Positions 8,223-24,002 are shown, counted from the first letter of the stretch. The stretch is DNA of 50,864 nt from Gammaproteobacteria bacterium (GCA_003567855.1 PWYM01000049.1:1-50864); one strand, 5' to 3'. Notes: a model not told the origin generated them from the sequence alone. Numbers and translations are program-made.

Positions 8223-10157
8223 ATGGGACGCATCATCGGCATCGACCTGGGAACGACCAATTCCTGCGTCGCGATCATGGAGGGCGGCAAGCCCAAGGTG
8301 ATCGAAAACAGCGAGGGCGATCGCACGACACCGTCCATCGTCGCATTCACCAAGGACGACGAGGTGCTGGTGGGCCAGTCGGCCAAGCGCCAGTCGGTGA
8401 CCAATCCGGCGAACACGCTGTACGCGATCAAGCGCCTGATCGGCCGGCGCTACGAGGACAAGGTCACCCAGAAGGACAAGGAGATCGCGCCGTTCAAGAT
8501 CGTCAAGGCCGACAACGGTGATGCGTGGGTCGAGGCCAACGGCAAGAAGATGGCGCCGCCGGAAGTCTCCGCGCGCGTGCTCCAGAAGATGAAAAAGACC
8601 GCCGAGGACTATCTCGGCGAGGAAGTCACCGAGGCCGTGATCACGGTGCCGGCGTACTTCAACGACTCGCAGCGCCAGGCAACCAAGGACGCCGGCAAGA
8701 TCGCCGGGCTGGAGGTCAAGCGCATCATCAACGAGCCGACCGCGGCGGCGCTGGCCTATGGCATGGACAAGCAGCGTGGTGACCGCAAGATCGCCGTCTA
8801 CGACCTCGGTGGCGGCACCTTCGACATCTCGATCATCGAGATCGCCGAAGTCGACGGCGAGCACCAGTTCGAGGTGCTGGCGACCAACGGTGACACCTTC
8901 CTTGGCGGCGAAGACTTCGACCTCGCGATCATCGGCTACCTCGCCGACGCCTTCCACAAGGACAGCGGCATCGACATCCGCAAGGATCCGCTGGCGATGC
9001 AGCGGCTGAAGGAAGCTTCCGAGAAGGCCAAGATCGAGCTGTCGTCGGCCTCGCAGACCGAGGTCAACCTGCCGTACATCACCGCCGACCAGAGCGGGCC
9101 GAAGCACCTGAACATCAAGCTCACGCGTGCCAAGCTCGAGTCGCTGGTCGAGGACCTGATCGAGCGCACCATCGGGCCGTGCCGCACGGCGCTCAACGAT
9201 GCCGGCCTCAAGGTCAACGACGTCGACGACGTGATCCTCGTCGGCGGCCAGACCCGCATGCCCAAGGTGCAGGAGTCGGTGAAGGACTTCTTCGGCAAGG
9301 AGCCGCGCAAGGACGTCAACCCCGACGAGGCGGTCGCGATCGGTGCGGCGATCCAGGGCGGCGTGCTCGCCGGTGACGTCAAGGACGTGCTGCTGCTCGA
9401 CGTCACGCCGCTGTCGCTGGGCATCGAGACGCTCGGTGGCGTGATGACCAAGCTCATCGAGAAGAACACCACCGTGCCTACCCGCGCCCAGCAGACGTTC
9501 TCGACCGCCGACGACAATCAGACGGCGGTGACGATTCACGTGCTGCAGGGTGAGCGCGAGCGCGCCGCCGACAACAAGTCGCTGGGGCGCTTCGATCTGT
9601 CGGACATCCCGCCGGCGCCGCGCGGCACGCCGCAGATCGAGGTCACGTTCGACATCGACGCCAACGGCATCATGAACGTGTCGGCCAAGGACAAGGCCAC
9701 CGGCCGCGAGCAGAAGATCGTCATCAAGGCCTCCAGCGGTCTCACCGAGGAGGAGATCGAGCGCATGGTGCACGACGCCGAGGCGCACGAGGCCGAGGAC
9801 AAGAAGTTCCGCGAGCTCGTCGAGGCCCGCAACCAGGGCGACGCGCTGCTGCACTCCACCGAGAAAGCGCTCAAGGATCTGGGCGAGCAGGCGACCGACG
9901 AGGAGAAGTCGGGCATCGAGTCGGCGATGGAGTCGCTGCGCGAGGCGCTGAAGGGCGACGACAAGGAAGCCATCGAGTCGAAGACCGAGGCGCTCGCCGA
10001 GGCCTCGTCCGGCCTGATGCAGCGCGTCTACCAGCAGCAGGCCGAGGCCGGTGCGGGCAATGCCGGCGCCGAGGGTACGGCCGACGAGGGCGGTTCGAAG
10101 GACGACGACGTCGTCGACGCCGAGTTCGAAGAGGTCAAGGACAAGAAGGCGAACTGA
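8223..10157 (+). CDS. dnaK: Molecular chaperone DnaK (Hsp70)
   Basis: ATP-dependent chaperone, 644 residues, normal for proteobacterial DnaK. The actin-like ATPase domain opens with [18 protein letters not shown] and contains [44 protein letters not shown] and [13 protein letters not shown]. The substrate domain follows the conserved linker [15 protein letters not shown]. The C-terminal tail ends with the acidic [12 protein letters not shown], typical of DnaK. GGAG lies 8-12 bases before the ATG. It works with GrpE (upstream) and DnaJ (downstream), and has its own putative sigma-32 promoter. Confidence 0.99.
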   Translation: MGRIIGIDLGTTNSCVAIMEGGKPKVIENSEGDRTTPSIVAFTKDDEVLVGQSAKRQSVTNPANTLYAIKRLIGRRYEDKVTQKDKEIAPFKIVKADNGDAWVEANGKKMAPPEVSARVLQKMKKTAEDYLGEEVTEAVITVPAYFNDSQRQATKDAGKIAGLEVKRIINEPTAAALAYGMDKQRGDRKIAVYDLGGGTFDISIIEIAEVDGEHQFEVLATNGDTFLGGEDFDLAIIGYLADAFHKDSGIDIRKDPLAMQRLKEASEKAKIELSSASQTEVNLPYITADQSGPKHLNIKLTRAKLESLVEDLIERTIGPCRTALNDAGLKVNDVDDVILVGGQTRMPKVQESVKDFFGKEPRKDVNPDEAVAIGAAIQGGVLAGDVKDVLLLDVTPLSLGIETLGGVMTKLIEKNTTVPTRAQQTFSTADDNQTAVTIHVLQGERERAADNKSLGRFDLSDIPPAPRGTPQIEVTFDIDANGIMNVSAKDKATGREQKIVIKASSGLTEEEIERMVHDAEAHEAEDKKFRELVEARNQGDALLHSTEKALKDLGEQATDEEKSGIESAMESLREALKGDDKEAIESKTEALAEASSGLMQRVYQQQAEAGAGNAGAEGTADEGGSKDDDVVDAEFEEVKDKKAN

Positions 10158-10197
10158 TGCCCGCCAGGTTGCCGGCGCGCAGCCGCCGTGCCACCGG

Positions 10198-10229
10198 ACG
10201 CGCCGGCGGGGGTATCCCCGCCGGCGCGT
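10198..10229 (+). terminator. Strong hairpin between dnaK and dnaJ
   Basis: A perfect 14-bp GC-rich inverted repeat (10198-10211 with 10216-10229) around a GTAT loop. There is no following T tract, so it is more likely an attenuator or an RNA-processing/stabilising structure that lowers dnaJ relative to dnaK than a full intrinsic terminator. Confidence 0.6.
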
Positions 10230-10258
10230 GTCCGTGTCTGCTTACGGGAAACTGATCG

Positions 10259-11404
10259 ATGGCGAAAAAGGATTTTTACGAGTCGCTGGGCGTGGCGCGG
10301 GATGCATCAGAGGCCGACATCAAGAAGGCCTACCGACGGCTGGCGATGAAATACCACCCCGACCGCAATCCCGGTGACGACGACGCCGAGACCCGCTTCA
10401 AGGAGGCCAAGGCCGCCTACGAAATCCTCAGCGACCCGCAGAAGCGCGCGGCTTACGACCAGTTCGGCCACGCCGGTGTGGATCCGTCTATGGGTGGCGG
10501 CCCCGGCCGTGGCGGATTCGGCGGCGGCGATGCGTTCTCTGACATCTTCGGCGACGTCTTCGGTGACATTTTCGGCGGCGGCCGCCGGGGCGGGGGCCGT
10601 CGCGGCGTATTTCGCGGCGCGGATCTGCGCTACGAAATGGGGCTGGACCTCGAAAAGGCGGTGTTCGGCGACACCGTCGAGGTCGAACTGCCGGTCGAGC
10701 AGGACTGCGAGGCCTGCAGCGGCTCTGGCGCCGAGCCCGGCAGCAGCCCCGAGACGTGTCCCACCTGTGAGGGTGACGGCGCCGTGCGCATGCAGCAGGG
10801 GTTCTTCTCCGTGCAGCAGACCTGCCCGACGTGCCGCGGCACCGGCCAGGTCATCAAGGACCCGTGCAAGGCCTGTCACGGCCGCGGCCGGGTCCGGCGC
10901 AGCAAGACGCTGTCGGTGAAGATTCCGCCCGGCGTCGACACCGGGGACCGCATCCGCCTGAGCGGCGAGGGCGAGTCCGGCCGCAACGGCGGACCGCCCG
11001 GCGACCTCTATGTCGACATCGCGGTCCGCGAGCACCCGATCTTCAAGCGCGACGGTGCGGATCTGCACTGCGAGGTGCCGGTCTCGTTCCCGACCGCGGC
11101 GCTCGGTGGCGAAATCGAGGTGCCGACGCTCGAGGGCGAGGTCACGCTCAAGGTGCCCGCTGAGACGCAGTCCGGGCGCATGTTCCGGCTGCGCGGCAAG
11201 GGCGTGAAGCCGGTGCGTGGCGGGCCGCAGGGCGACCTGTACTGCCACGTACAGGTCGAGACGCCGGTGAAGCTCACCGCGCGCCAAAAGGAGCTGCTGC
11301 GTGAGTTCGAGGCCTCGATGGACGAGAGCCGCGACCGCCACAGCCCGCGCACGCGCTCGTGGATGGACGGCGTGAAGCGCTTCTTCGAGAACATCGCCGG
11401 ATGA
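10259..11404 (+). CDS. dnaJ: Co-chaperone DnaJ (Hsp40)
   Basis: Stimulates DnaK ATPase and delivers substrates; 381 residues. The J domain (about 1-70) carries the HPD motif in [14 protein letters not shown] Gly/Phe-rich region follows (about 75-115). The zinc domain has four CxxCxGxG-type repeats: [24 protein letters not shown] and CKACHGRG. The C-terminal substrate domains contain [18 protein letters not shown]. The stop overlaps the dapB ATG (ATGA), so chaperone and lysine genes are translationally coupled. Confidence 0.98.
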   Translation: MAKKDFYESLGVARDASEADIKKAYRRLAMKYHPDRNPGDDDAETRFKEAKAAYEILSDPQKRAAYDQFGHAGVDPSMGGGPGRGGFGGGDAFSDIFGDVFGDIFGGGRRGGGRRGVFRGADLRYEMGLDLEKAVFGDTVEVELPVEQDCEACSGSGAEPGSSPETCPTCEGDGAVRMQQGFFSVQQTCPTCRGTGQVIKDPCKACHGRGRVRRSKTLSVKIPPGVDTGDRIRLSGEGESGRNGGPPGDLYVDIAVREHPIFKRDGADLHCEVPVSFPTAALGGEIEVPTLEGEVTLKVPAETQSGRMFRLRGKGVKPVRGGPQGDLYCHVQVETPVKLTARQKELLREFEASMDESRDRHSPRTRSWMDGVKRFFENIAG

Positions 11405-12225
11405 GCACGCCGCTGAAGGTGGCCGTGCTCGGCGCCGGTGGCCGCATGGGACGCACGCTGGTCGGGCTGATCGCCGCGGCGCCTGAGCGCTACCGCCTGG
11501 TCGGCGCAACCACCGGCCCGGACGATCCCGCGCTCGGCCAGGATGCCGGCTCGATCGTGGGTGTCGGTGAGCTGGACGTTGCGCTGGGCACCGATGCGTC
11601 GGCGGCCGTGGCGGGCGCCCATGTCGCGATTGATTTCACGTTGCCTGCCGCGTTCGACGCCAACCTCGCCGCCGTCGGCGCCACCGGTACTGCGCTGGTC
11701 ATCGGCGTGACGGGGCTCACGGCCGATCAGCTCGAGCGCCTCGGTACACATGCGCGAACCGCCCCAGTGGTTTACACGCGCAACTTCAGCCCCGGTGTCA
11801 CGATGCTGACCGAGCTCGCGCGACTCGCCGCGCGCGCGCTCGACACCGACTATGACGCCGAGATCGTCGAGGCGCACCACCGGCGCAAGATCGATGCGCC
11901 ATCGGGCACCGCGCTCGCGCTCGGCGAAGCCGTCGCGGCCGGAAGGGGCGGCGCACTCGAGTCGCTCGCTGACTGGGCGCGCCATGGCGAGTGCGGCGCG
12001 CGCGAGCCGGGCCGGATCGGGTTTGCGGTGGTGCGCGGCGGCGGCATCGTCGGTGAGCACACCGTGATGTTCGCGGGCGACGAGGAACGCCTGGAGCTGA
12101 CCCACCGGGCCGCAGACCGCGCGGTGTTCGCGCGTGGCGCGCTGCGCGCGGCGGCCTGGGTCGGTGAACGCGCGCCGGGTCTGTACGACATGCGCGACGT
12201 GCTCGGACTGCCGCGCGCCGGCTGA
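11401..12225 (+). CDS. dapB: 4-hydroxy-tetrahydrodipicolinate reductase
   Basis: NAD(P)H-dependent step of the diaminopimelate/lysine pathway; 274 residues. The N-terminal Rossmann motif is [14 protein letters not shown], then DFTLPAAF, and the catalytic segment [20 protein letters not shown]; the C-terminal [20 protein letters not shown] is also family-typical. ATG 11401 overlaps the dnaJ stop. The product feeds cell-wall peptidoglycan and lysine. It precedes carAB, a common gammaproteobacterial order. Confidence 0.97.
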   Translation: MSTPLKVAVLGAGGRMGRTLVGLIAAAPERYRLVGATTGPDDPALGQDAGSIVGVGELDVALGTDASAAVAGAHVAIDFTLPAAFDANLAAVGATGTALVIGVTGLTADQLERLGTHARTAPVVYTRNFSPGVTMLTELARLAARALDTDYDAEIVEAHHRRKIDAPSGTALALGEAVAAGRGGALESLADWARHGECGAREPGRIGFAVVRGGGIVGEHTVMFAGDEERLELTHRAADRAVFARGALRAAAWVGERAPGLYDMRDVLGLPRAG

Positions 12226-12424
12226 CCGACGCGCGGGGAACCGTGCACGCGCTCAAGATGGTGCGCGGCGCGCGTTGCTGCACTACAATATGCGCCCAGC
12301 CTGATTCCAAATAATTCCGAGTCAACGCAGCGCCGCGCCGCCTGCCTGCAGGTGGTGCGCTCGGTCGCACCCGGGTGCAGCTGCGCGGCCCGGAGTTTCG
12401 TCGCACCTGACCGGGAGTGCATAC

Positions 12425-13585
12425 GTGACACAGCCTGCCCTGCTCGCGCTGGAGGACGGGACGCTCTTCGAGGGCGTCTCGGCCGGAGCCGAAGGCCGAA
12501 CTATCGGCGAAGTGGTGTTCAACACCGCCATGACCGGCTACCAGGAGATTCTCACCGATCCCTCGTATTGCCGCCAGATCGTCACGTTGACGTATCCCCA
12601 TATCGGCAATGTCGGCACCAACGCCGAGGACATGGAGTCCGATCGCGTCTACGCGTCGGGGCTGGTGATTCGCGACCAGTCGATGGCCACCAGCAACTGG
12701 CGCTCGGAATGGTCGCTGCAGGCCTTCCTGCGCCGTGCCGGCGTGGTGGCGATCGCCGGTATAGACACGCGCAGGCTCACGCGGCTGCTGCGCGACCGCG
12801 GCGCGCAGGCCGGCTGCATCATCGCCGGCGACGCGGTCAGTGCCGACGAGGCGGTCGCCGCGGCGCGCAAGTTCCCCGGGCTCAAGGGCATGGACCTCGC
12901 GCGCGTGGTCACCACCCGCCAGGCCTACCAGTGGAGCCAGGGCTCGACCTTCCCGGCGCAGAAGCCGCTGCCGCTCACGCGTACCGCGCCGTGGCACGTG
13001 GTGGCGTACGATTTCGGTATCAAGCGCAACATCCTGCGCATGCTTGTCGATGCGGGCTGCCGCGTCAGCGTGGTGCGCGCACAGACGCCGGCCGAGGAAG
13101 TGCTCGCGATGCAGCCCGACGGCGTGTTCCTGTCGAACGGGCCGGGTGACCCGGAGCCCTGCAGCTACGCGATCGCCGCGACGCGCGAATTTCTCGATGC
13201 CCGGGTCCCGGTGTTCGGCATCTGCCTGGGGCACCAGCTGCTCGCACTGGCGAGCGGTGCGAAGACGGTGAAGATGAAGTTCGGGCACCACGGGGCCAAC
13301 CACCCGGTGCAAGACCTGGACACCGGGCGGGTGTTCATCACCAGCCAGAACCACGGGTTCGCGGTCGACGAGGCGACGCTGCCGGAAGGCGTGCGCGCGA
13401 CGCACCGGTCGCTGTTCGACGGTTCGCTGCAGGGTATAGAGCTCACCGAGGGTCCGGCCTTCAGCTTCCAGGGGCACCCGGAAGCGAGTCCCGGCCCGCA
13501 CGACATGCGCCCGCTCTTCACGCGCTTTACCGCGATGATGAACGATGCGGCGCGCTCTGGACGGCGGCGCGCGCGCGCGCGCTGA
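12425..13585 (+). CDS. carA: Carbamoyl-phosphate synthase small subunit
   Basis: Glutaminase subunit that passes ammonia to CarB for arginine and pyrimidine synthesis; 386 residues. The N-terminal domain begins [19 protein letters not shown] and contains [17 protein letters not shown]. The class I glutamine amidotransferase domain has the nucleophile Cys267 in [13 protein letters not shown] and the His/Glu pair in [13 protein letters not shown]. Start is GTG 12425 with CGGGAG upstream. The 199-base gap after dapB probably holds its promoter; TACAAT at 12284-12289 is a possible -10 box, without a good -35 box. Confidence 0.98.
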   Translation: MTQPALLALEDGTLFEGVSAGAEGRTIGEVVFNTAMTGYQEILTDPSYCRQIVTLTYPHIGNVGTNAEDMESDRVYASGLVIRDQSMATSNWRSEWSLQAFLRRAGVVAIAGIDTRRLTRLLRDRGAQAGCIIAGDAVSADEAVAAARKFPGLKGMDLARVVTTRQAYQWSQGSTFPAQKPLPLTRTAPWHVVAYDFGIKRNILRMLVDAGCRVSVVRAQTPAEEVLAMQPDGVFLSNGPGDPEPCSYAIAATREFLDARVPVFGICLGHQLLALASGAKTVKMKFGHHGANHPVQDLDTGRVFITSQNHGFAVDEATLPEGVRATHRSLFDGSLQGIELTEGPAFSFQGHPEASPGPHDMRPLFTRFTAMMNDAARSGRRRARAR

Positions 13586-13670
13586 ACGTCGCCGCGGCGG
13601 CAAGCAGACAGTTTATACGTCAAGGCACACGCGCCGGCGCGACGCCGGGGCCGAGGAGTGGGCACGCCAG

Positions 13671-16891
<3,221 letters not shown>

Positions 16892-16895
<4 letters not shown>

Positions 16896-17368
16896 GCAGG
16901 GTACCGCTGACCCAGCGCGGCGCAGACAAGCTTCGCGAGGAACTCAAGGAACTCAAGACGGTCTCGCGCCCACGCGTGATCGAGGCCATTTCCGAGGCGC
17001 GCGCGCATGGCGACCTCAAGGAAAACGCCGAGTACCACGCCGCCAAGGAGCAGCAGGGTTTCATCGAGGGCCGCATAAGCGAGATCGAGAGCAAGCTCTC
17101 CCAGGCCGAGATCATCGACGTCACGCGGGTCAACGCCGACGGCCGGGTGGTGTTCGGCGCCACGGTGCTGCTCAGCGACGAGAGCGATGGCAAGGAGATC
17201 CGCTACCAGATCGTCGGTGACGACGAAGCCGACAGCAACGCCGGGCTGATCTCGATCAGCTCGCCTGTCGCGCGCGCCCTGATCGGCAAGAGCGAGGGCG
17301 ACGTCGTCGAGGTGCGGGCGCCGGGCGGCGCGCGCAGCTACGAAATCCTAGAGGTCCACTACGTCTGA
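16892..17368 (+). CDS. greA: Transcription elongation factor GreA
   Basis: Enters the RNA polymerase secondary channel to stimulate cleavage of backtracked RNA. 158 residues. The N-terminal coiled coil carries the acidic tip in [20 protein letters not shown]; the C-terminal FKBP-like domain contains [18 protein letters not shown] and a final YEILEVHYV. The start overlaps the carB stop, and the gene is convergent with yhbY 4 bases downstream. Confidence 0.98.
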
Positions 17369-17372
17369 GCGT

Positions 17373-17678
17373 TCAGCCCGACGGCAGGATGATGCGCGGG
17401 CGCTTCGGGTGCGCCCGGTAGATGAGCGCCACATGACCGATCTTCTGAACCAGTGCCGCACCCGTCGACTCGAGCAGGCGCGCGAGCGCGTCGGTGCGCG
17501 CGTCGCGGTCGCCAATGCGCAGCCGCACCTTGACCAGCTCGTGCGCAAGCAGCGCCTGTTCGGCCTCGGCGATCACCGCGTCGCTCATGCCGGCCGCGCC
17601 GGCCATTACCACCGGGCGCAGGGCGTGGCCCTGGCTGCGCAGGAAGCGGCGCTGGGTGTCGTTGAGTTCGGCGGGCAT
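17373..17678 (-). CDS. yhbY: YhbY/CRS1-YhbY (CRM) domain RNA-binding protein
   Basis: A 101-residue single CRM-domain protein linked to assembly of the large ribosomal subunit. The family signature is [21 protein letters not shown], with the GxxG-like loop, then [20 protein letters not shown]. Start ATG 17678 ([13 protein letters not shown]) matches the conserved N-terminus. Divergent from rlmE with a 103-base gap and convergent with greA. Confidence 0.94.
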   Translation of the reverse strand: MPAELNDTQRRFLRSQGHALRPVVMAGAAGMSDAVIAEAEQALLAHELVKVRLRIGDRDARTDALARLLESTGAALVQKIGHVALIYRAHPKRPRIILPSG

Positions 17679-17781
17679 GGGTTCGATCCGGATTCCAGGG
17701 GCGCGCGATTCTCGCACGCGCCGCGTTGGCCGTACACCGCGCGGCTGGGCGGGCGTCCACCGGCGCCTGCCGGTCGAATTG

Positions 17782-18405
17782 ATGGCCAAACGTAGCGCGA
17801 GCAGTCGCCGCTGGCTTCGCCGCCAGGCCCAGGACCCGTGGGCGCGTCGCGCCCGCGACGAGGGCTGGCGGTCGCGCGCGGTGTTCAAGCTCGAGGAGAT
17901 CGACCGCGTCGAGCGCCTGCTGCGCCCCGGACAGGTCGTCGTAGACCTCGGCGGCGCACCGGGTGGCTGGAGCCAGTATGCGGCGCGCAGGGTCGGGGAC
18001 GCCGGCCGCGTGATCGCCGTCGATCTGCTCGAAATGGACGCGCTGGCGGGCGTCGAGTGCATACAGGGTGACTTCACCGAGGACGCGGTGCTGGCGGCGC
18101 TGCTCGAGCGCCTCGACGGCCGACGTGTAGACGTCGTGCTGTCGGACATGGCGCCCAATGCCACCGGCATGCGCGCCGTGGACCAGCCGCGATCGATGTA
18201 TCTGGCGGAATTGGCTATGGATTTTGCGGCGCGCACGCTGAAGCCGGGTGGCGACATGGTCGCGAAGCTGTTCCATGGCGAGGGTTTCGAGGCTTTCGTG
18301 GCCGACTGCCGGCGCCGCTTCGAGCGGGTACGCACGCGCAAGCCGGAGGCGTCACGAAGCGACAGCCGCGAGGTTTATCTGGTGGCGAGAAACTTAATCG
18401 TGTAG
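17782..18405 (+). CDS. rlmE: 23S rRNA (uridine-2'-O-)-methyltransferase RlmE (FtsJ/RrmJ)
   Basis: SAM-dependent 2'-O-methyltransferase acting on U2552 (E. coli numbering) of 23S rRNA. 207 residues. Substrate-binding start [17 protein letters not shown], the SAM site [17 protein letters not shown], and the K-D-K-E style residues in [22 protein letters not shown] and [14 protein letters not shown] are present. ATG 17782 was chosen from the conserved MAKRS start; longer in-frame starts exist upstream but are antisense to yhbY. It precedes ftsH as in E. coli. Confidence 0.96.
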   Translation: MAKRSASSRRWLRRQAQDPWARRARDEGWRSRAVFKLEEIDRVERLLRPGQVVVDLGGAPGGWSQYAARRVGDAGRVIAVDLLEMDALAGVECIQGDFTEDAVLAALLERLDGRRVDVVLSDMAPNATGMRAVDQPRSMYLAELAMDFAARTLKPGGDMVAKLFHGEGFEAFVADCRRRFERVRTRKPEASRSDSREVYLVARNLIV

Positions 18406-18420
18406 TAGGGTCTAAGTCGT

Positions 18421-18444
18421 TGACGCCACTGTCTCCCGGCGTCA
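18421..18444 (+). other. Inverted repeat between rlmE and ftsH
   Basis: Perfect 7-bp arms TGACGCC and GGCGTCA (18421-18427, 18438-18444) around a 10-base loop. No T tract follows, so it could be a processing signal or an operator rather than a terminator. Confidence 0.35.
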
Positions 18445-18487
18445 GCCACACGCGCCGCACGGATGCGGTGAACGCGAGGATAAGCCT

Positions 18488-20419
<1,932 letters not shown>

Positions 20420-20455
20420 CCCGATCGCGGCGCGCCTGGCCGGCGCTCGCGACAT

Positions 20456-20486
20456 CGAAAGGCCCGTCCGCGGGCCTTTCGCGTTT
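20456..20486 (+). terminator. Intrinsic terminator after ftsH
   Basis: Perfect 11-bp stem CGAAAGGCCCG / CGGGCCTTTCG (20456-20466, 20471-20481) with a TCCG loop, followed by CGTTTC. Lies 37 bases after the ftsH stop and before folP. Confidence 0.75.
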
Positions 20487-20533
20487 CTGGTGCCCGGTCG
20501 ACTGCGTGGTGGTGCGGTGCGGATCGGGCGCAG

Positions 20534-21394
20534 GTGAGCGGCGTTCTGCGTTGCGGCGCGCACGCGCTGCGACTCGACCGGCCATGCGTCATGGGCGTGC
20601 TCAACGTCACGCCGGACTCGTTCTCTGACGGCGGGCGCTTCGCCGATCATGGTGCCGCAGTCGACCACGCGCACAGGCTCGTAGACGAGGGCGCGGCGGT
20701 GATCGACGTCGGCGGCGAGTCGACGCGGCCCGGGGCCCCCGAAGTGCCGGTGGACGAGGAGCTCGCGCGGGTTCTGCCCGTGGTCGAGAAGCTCGCACGC
20801 ACGCTGCCGGTACCGGTGTCCATCGACACGAGCAAGCCCGAGGTGATCCGGGCCGCGGCCGATGCTGGCGCGGGTCTCGTCAACGACGTCTATGCGCTGC
20901 GCCGCCCGGGCGCGCTCGAGGCTGCTGCAGCCAGCGGCCTGCCGGTGTGCCTGATGCACATGCAGGGCGCGCCGCGCACGATGCAGGCGTCGCCCGAATA
21001 TGCCGATGTCGTGAGCGAGGTCGAGGAATTCCTGCATGCGCGTATGCGAGCATGCGAAGCGGCGGGCATCGACCACGAGCGTATCGTGCTGGACCCGGGC
21101 TTCGGTTTCGGCAAGACCGATGCGCACAATCTCGCGCTGCTGCGCGGTCTGCCGCGGCTGGCGGCGGTGGGGCCGCCGCTGCTCGTCGGGCTGTCGCGCA
21201 AGTCGATGATCGGGCGCCTGACGGGGCGCCCGGTGGAGCAGCGTCTTGCCGGCAGTCTCGCGCTCGCGCTGGCGGCGGTGGCAGGTGGCGCGCGCATCGT
21301 GCGTGCACATGACGTCGCGGAAACGGTGGACGCCTTGCGGTTGTGGTCGGTGGTGTACGACCCGGCTGCTGCAGGCCAGGGGGAGGAACGATGA
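20534..21394 (+). CDS. folP: Dihydropteroate synthase
   Basis: Condenses p-aminobenzoate with hydroxymethyl-dihydropterin diphosphate in folate synthesis; target family of sulfonamides. 286 residues. Motifs in order: MGVLNVTPDSFSDGG, VIDVGGESTRPGA, SIDTSKPEVIRAA, VLDPGFGFGKT, GLSRKSMIG. GTG start at 20534, 48 bases after the ftsH terminator. Stop overlaps the glmM ATG, the usual folP-glmM coupling. Confidence 0.97.
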   Translation: MSGVLRCGAHALRLDRPCVMGVLNVTPDSFSDGGRFADHGAAVDHAHRLVDEGAAVIDVGGESTRPGAPEVPVDEELARVLPVVEKLARTLPVPVSIDTSKPEVIRAAADAGAGLVNDVYALRRPGALEAAAASGLPVCLMHMQGAPRTMQASPEYADVVSEVEEFLHARMRACEAAGIDHERIVLDPGFGFGKTDAHNLALLRGLPRLAAVGPPLLVGLSRKSMIGRLTGRPVEQRLAGSLALALAAVAGGARIVRAHDVAETVDALRLWSVVYDPAAAGQGEER

Positions 21395-22746
21395 GCAGGC
21401 GATACTTCGGCACCGACGGCATTCGCGGCCGTGTCGGCGAACCGCCGATGACAGTGGACTTCGCACTACGGCTGGCCAGCGCCGCCGCGCGGGTGCTCGC
21501 GCCGGACGGTGGCTCGGTGCTGATCGGCAAGGACACGCGCGTGTCAGGCTACATGTTCGAGTCTGCGCTCGAGGCCGGTTTCGTCGCATCCGGCGTCGAC
21601 GTGCTGCTGCTCGGGCCCATGCCGACGCCGGGCATCGCCTACCTGACCCAGTCGTTCGGCGCCGATCTCGGCGTCGTCATCAGCGCGTCGCACAACCCGT
21701 ACGACGACAACGGCATCAAGTTCTTCGACCATCGCGGGCGCAAGCTCTCCGACGCGCTCGAGGCCCGTATCGAGGCCGAGCTCGACGAACTCCCGGTGAC
21801 GCGCGAATCATCACGCTTGGGCAAGGCGAAGATCGTCGGCAATGTCAGGTCCGACTATGAGCAGTTCTGCCGCAACACCTTCCCGCGCGGGACGAACCTC
21901 GAAGGCCTGAAGGTCGTGCTCGACTGCGCGCACGGGGCTGCCTACAAGGTCGGTCCGAACGTGCTGACCGAGCTCGGCGCCGAACTGATACCGGTTGGCT
22001 GCTCGCCGAACGGACGCAACATTAACGCCGGCTGCGGATCGACGCGCCCGGACCTGTTGCAGCTCACCGTACCCGGTGTACGCGCCGACGTCGGCATCGC
22101 GCTCGACGGTGACGGCGACCGGCTGGTGATGGTCGACCATGCCGGCCAGGTCGTCGACGGTGACCAGCTGCTCTACATTCTCGCGATGGACCGCGCGGCG
22201 CGCGGCACCTTGCAGGGACCGGTGGTCGGCACGGTGATGAGCAACCTCGGCCTTGAGCTCGCGCTGCAGGCGGCCGGCGTGGATTTCCGCCGTGCCCGCG
22301 TCGGCGATCGGCACGTGATGGAGATGCTCGAGACCAGCGGCGGACAACTCGGCGGTGAAACCTCCGGGCACCTGTTGTGCTTGGACGTGACCACGACCGG
22401 CGACGGGCTGATCAACGCACTGCAGGTGCTCGCGGTGATGCAGCGTACCGGCCACAGCCTCGCCGATCTCACCGGCGGCATGCGGCGGCTGCCGCAGGTG
22501 CTCGTCAATGTCGCGATCGCCGCGCGCTTCGACCTGGACGCGTCGCCGCGCGTCCAGATGGCGGTGCGCGCGGTCGAGGCCGAGCTCGGTGACCGCGGAC
22601 GCGTGGTGCTGCGCCCGTCGGGGACCGAACCGGTCGTCCGGGTGATGGTCGAGGGCGAGGACGACACCCAGGTCGGGACGCTCGCGCGCCAGCTCGCCGA
22701 CGCGGTGGCCGAGGCCGCTGCCGACCAGCAGCGATTGATTTCCTGA
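21391..22746 (+). CDS. glmM: Phosphoglucosamine mutase
   Basis: Interconverts glucosamine-6-P and glucosamine-1-P for UDP-GlcNAc, and so for peptidoglycan and LPS. 451 residues. Motifs: RRYFGTDGIRGRVGE, the phosphoserine loop VISASHNPYDDNG (Ser100), metal loop LDGDGDR and phosphate site RPSGTEPVVRVM. ATG 21391 is preceded by GGGAGG and overlaps the folP stop. Confidence 0.98.
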   Translation: MSRRYFGTDGIRGRVGEPPMTVDFALRLASAAARVLAPDGGSVLIGKDTRVSGYMFESALEAGFVASGVDVLLLGPMPTPGIAYLTQSFGADLGVVISASHNPYDDNGIKFFDHRGRKLSDALEARIEAELDELPVTRESSRLGKAKIVGNVRSDYEQFCRNTFPRGTNLEGLKVVLDCAHGAAYKVGPNVLTELGAELIPVGCSPNGRNINAGCGSTRPDLLQLTVPGVRADVGIALDGDGDRLVMVDHAGQVVDGDQLLYILAMDRAARGTLQGPVVGTVMSNLGLELALQAAGVDFRRARVGDRHVMEMLETSGGQLGGETSGHLLCLDVTTTGDGLINALQVLAVMQRTGHSLADLTGGMRRLPQVLVNVAIAARFDLDASPRVQMAVRAVEAELGDRGRVVLRPSGTEPVVRVMVEGEDDTQVGTLARQLADAVAEAAADQQRLIS

Positions 22747-22816
22747 ACGCGCGTGTTTAGGCTTGCCGCGCGTTCGCCAGCCGGTCGCCCCGGCGGTCTC
22801 CCTTGAGGACAGTCTG

Positions 22817-23569
22817 ATGCGTCGACCGGTCATTGCCGGAAACTGGAAAATGCACGGTTCGCGCGCCGGGAATGCCGATCTCGTCGCGCCGATCGTGGAG
22901 GCCGTGCGCGGCGGACTGCCGTGCGAGGTGCTTGTTTTCCCGCCGTATGTCTTCCTGCCGCAGGTGCTGGAACAGGCCGCCGACAGCGGCCTCGGCGTGG
23001 GCGCGCAGAACGTCAGCGACCGCAGTTCGGGGGCCTACACCGGCGAGGTGTCGGCGGCCATGCTCGCCGACGTCGGCGCTAGCCACGTGCTGGTCGGACA
23101 CTCGGAACGCCGCGCCCTGTATGGCGAGGACGACGCGACCGTGGCGGCGAAATTCGCCGCGGCGCTGTCGGCGGGCCTCACGCCCATCCTGTGCGTCGGT
23201 GAGACCCGTGACGAGCGCGAATCGGGCCGCACCGAATCGGTCGTCGCCCGCCAGCTCGCTGCGGTGATCGAGGCTGTCGGGGCCAGGGATCTCGGCCGCG
23301 GGCTGCTCGCCTATGAGCCCGTCTGGGCCATCGGCACCGGGCTGACGGCGACGCCGGAGCAGGCCCAGGCCGTGCATGCATTTCTGCGTGAGGAAATCGC
23401 GCGCCGGGATGCTACAATTGGAAATTCACTCAGGATCCTCTACGGGGGCAGCGTCAAGGCGGACAACGCCGCCACGCTTTTTGCCTGTGAGGACGTTGAC
23501 GGCGGGCTCGTCGGCGGAGCCTCGCTCAAGCCCGAAGAGTTCCTTGCCATTTGCCGCGCCGCGGCGTGA
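22817..23569 (+). CDS. tpiA: Triose-phosphate isomerase
   Basis: Glycolytic interconversion of DHAP and glyceraldehyde-3-P. 250 residues. Active-site segments are IAGNWKMHG (Asn/Lys), VLVGHSERR (His) and LAYEPVWAIGTG (Glu), with the phosphate-gripping GGSVK. ATG 22817 follows TTGAGGAC. Upstream of secG with 7 bases between, the usual tpiA-secG order. Confidence 0.98.
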   Translation: MRRPVIAGNWKMHGSRAGNADLVAPIVEAVRGGLPCEVLVFPPYVFLPQVLEQAADSGLGVGAQNVSDRSSGAYTGEVSAAMLADVGASHVLVGHSERRALYGEDDATVAAKFAAALSAGLTPILCVGETRDERESGRTESVVARQLAAVIEAVGARDLGRGLLAYEPVWAIGTGLTATPEQAQAVHAFLREEIARRDATIGNSLRILYGGSVKADNAATLFACEDVDGGLVGGASLKPEEFLAICRAAA

Positions 23570-23576
23570 ACGGTCA

Positions 23577-23987
23577 ATGTTGCAGAATCTAGTACTGATC
23601 GGCCATGTGCTGATCGCCATATTCATCGTCGTCCTCGTGCTGTTGCAGCGGGGCAAGGGTGCCGAAACCGGCGCCGCGTTCGGCGCGGGCTCCTCGGGCA
23701 CCGTGTTCGGCGCGCGCGGGTCGGCAAACTTCCTGTCGCGCGGCACCGCGGTACTCGCGGCGATGTTCTTTCTCTCGAGCCTGACGCTGGCCTTCTTCAG
23801 CGGCCAGGTTCAGCAGGAGCCGGGCAGCCTCATGGAACGGAGCGCGCCCGGCGCCGGGGGCGAGACGCCCGGCGATGCGGTACTGACACCGCTCGACGAG
23901 GACGACGCCGACTTCAGCGAACTGCCCGAACTCGAGGATGAGTTCGACGACCTGTTCGACGAGGACGACGCGCCCAACCTGGACTGA
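23577..23987 (+). CDS. secG: Preprotein translocase subunit SecG
   Basis: Small SecYEG subunit that aids protein export. 136 residues, with two transmembrane helices (about 4-22 and 55-75) and the conserved cytoplasmic loop LQRGKGAETGAAFGAGSSGTVFG. The C-terminus is a long, very acidic tail (about residues 95-136, rich in Asp/Glu) that E. coli SecG lacks. Followed after 15 bases by tRNA-Leu, probably co-transcribed. Confidence 0.95.
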   Translation: MLQNLVLIGHVLIAIFIVVLVLLQRGKGAETGAAFGAGSSGTVFGARGSANFLSRGTAVLAAMFFLSSLTLAFFSGQVQQEPGSLMERSAPGAGGETPGDAVLTPLDEDDADFSELPELEDEFDDLFDEDDAPNLD

Positions 23988-24002
23988 CAAGCACTCAACA
24001 GT

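Noticed and set aside
12226-12424. ArgR box or riboswitch upstream of carA
   Set aside because: ATTCCAAATAATTCC is only a short direct repeat, and no conserved riboswitch core was seen.
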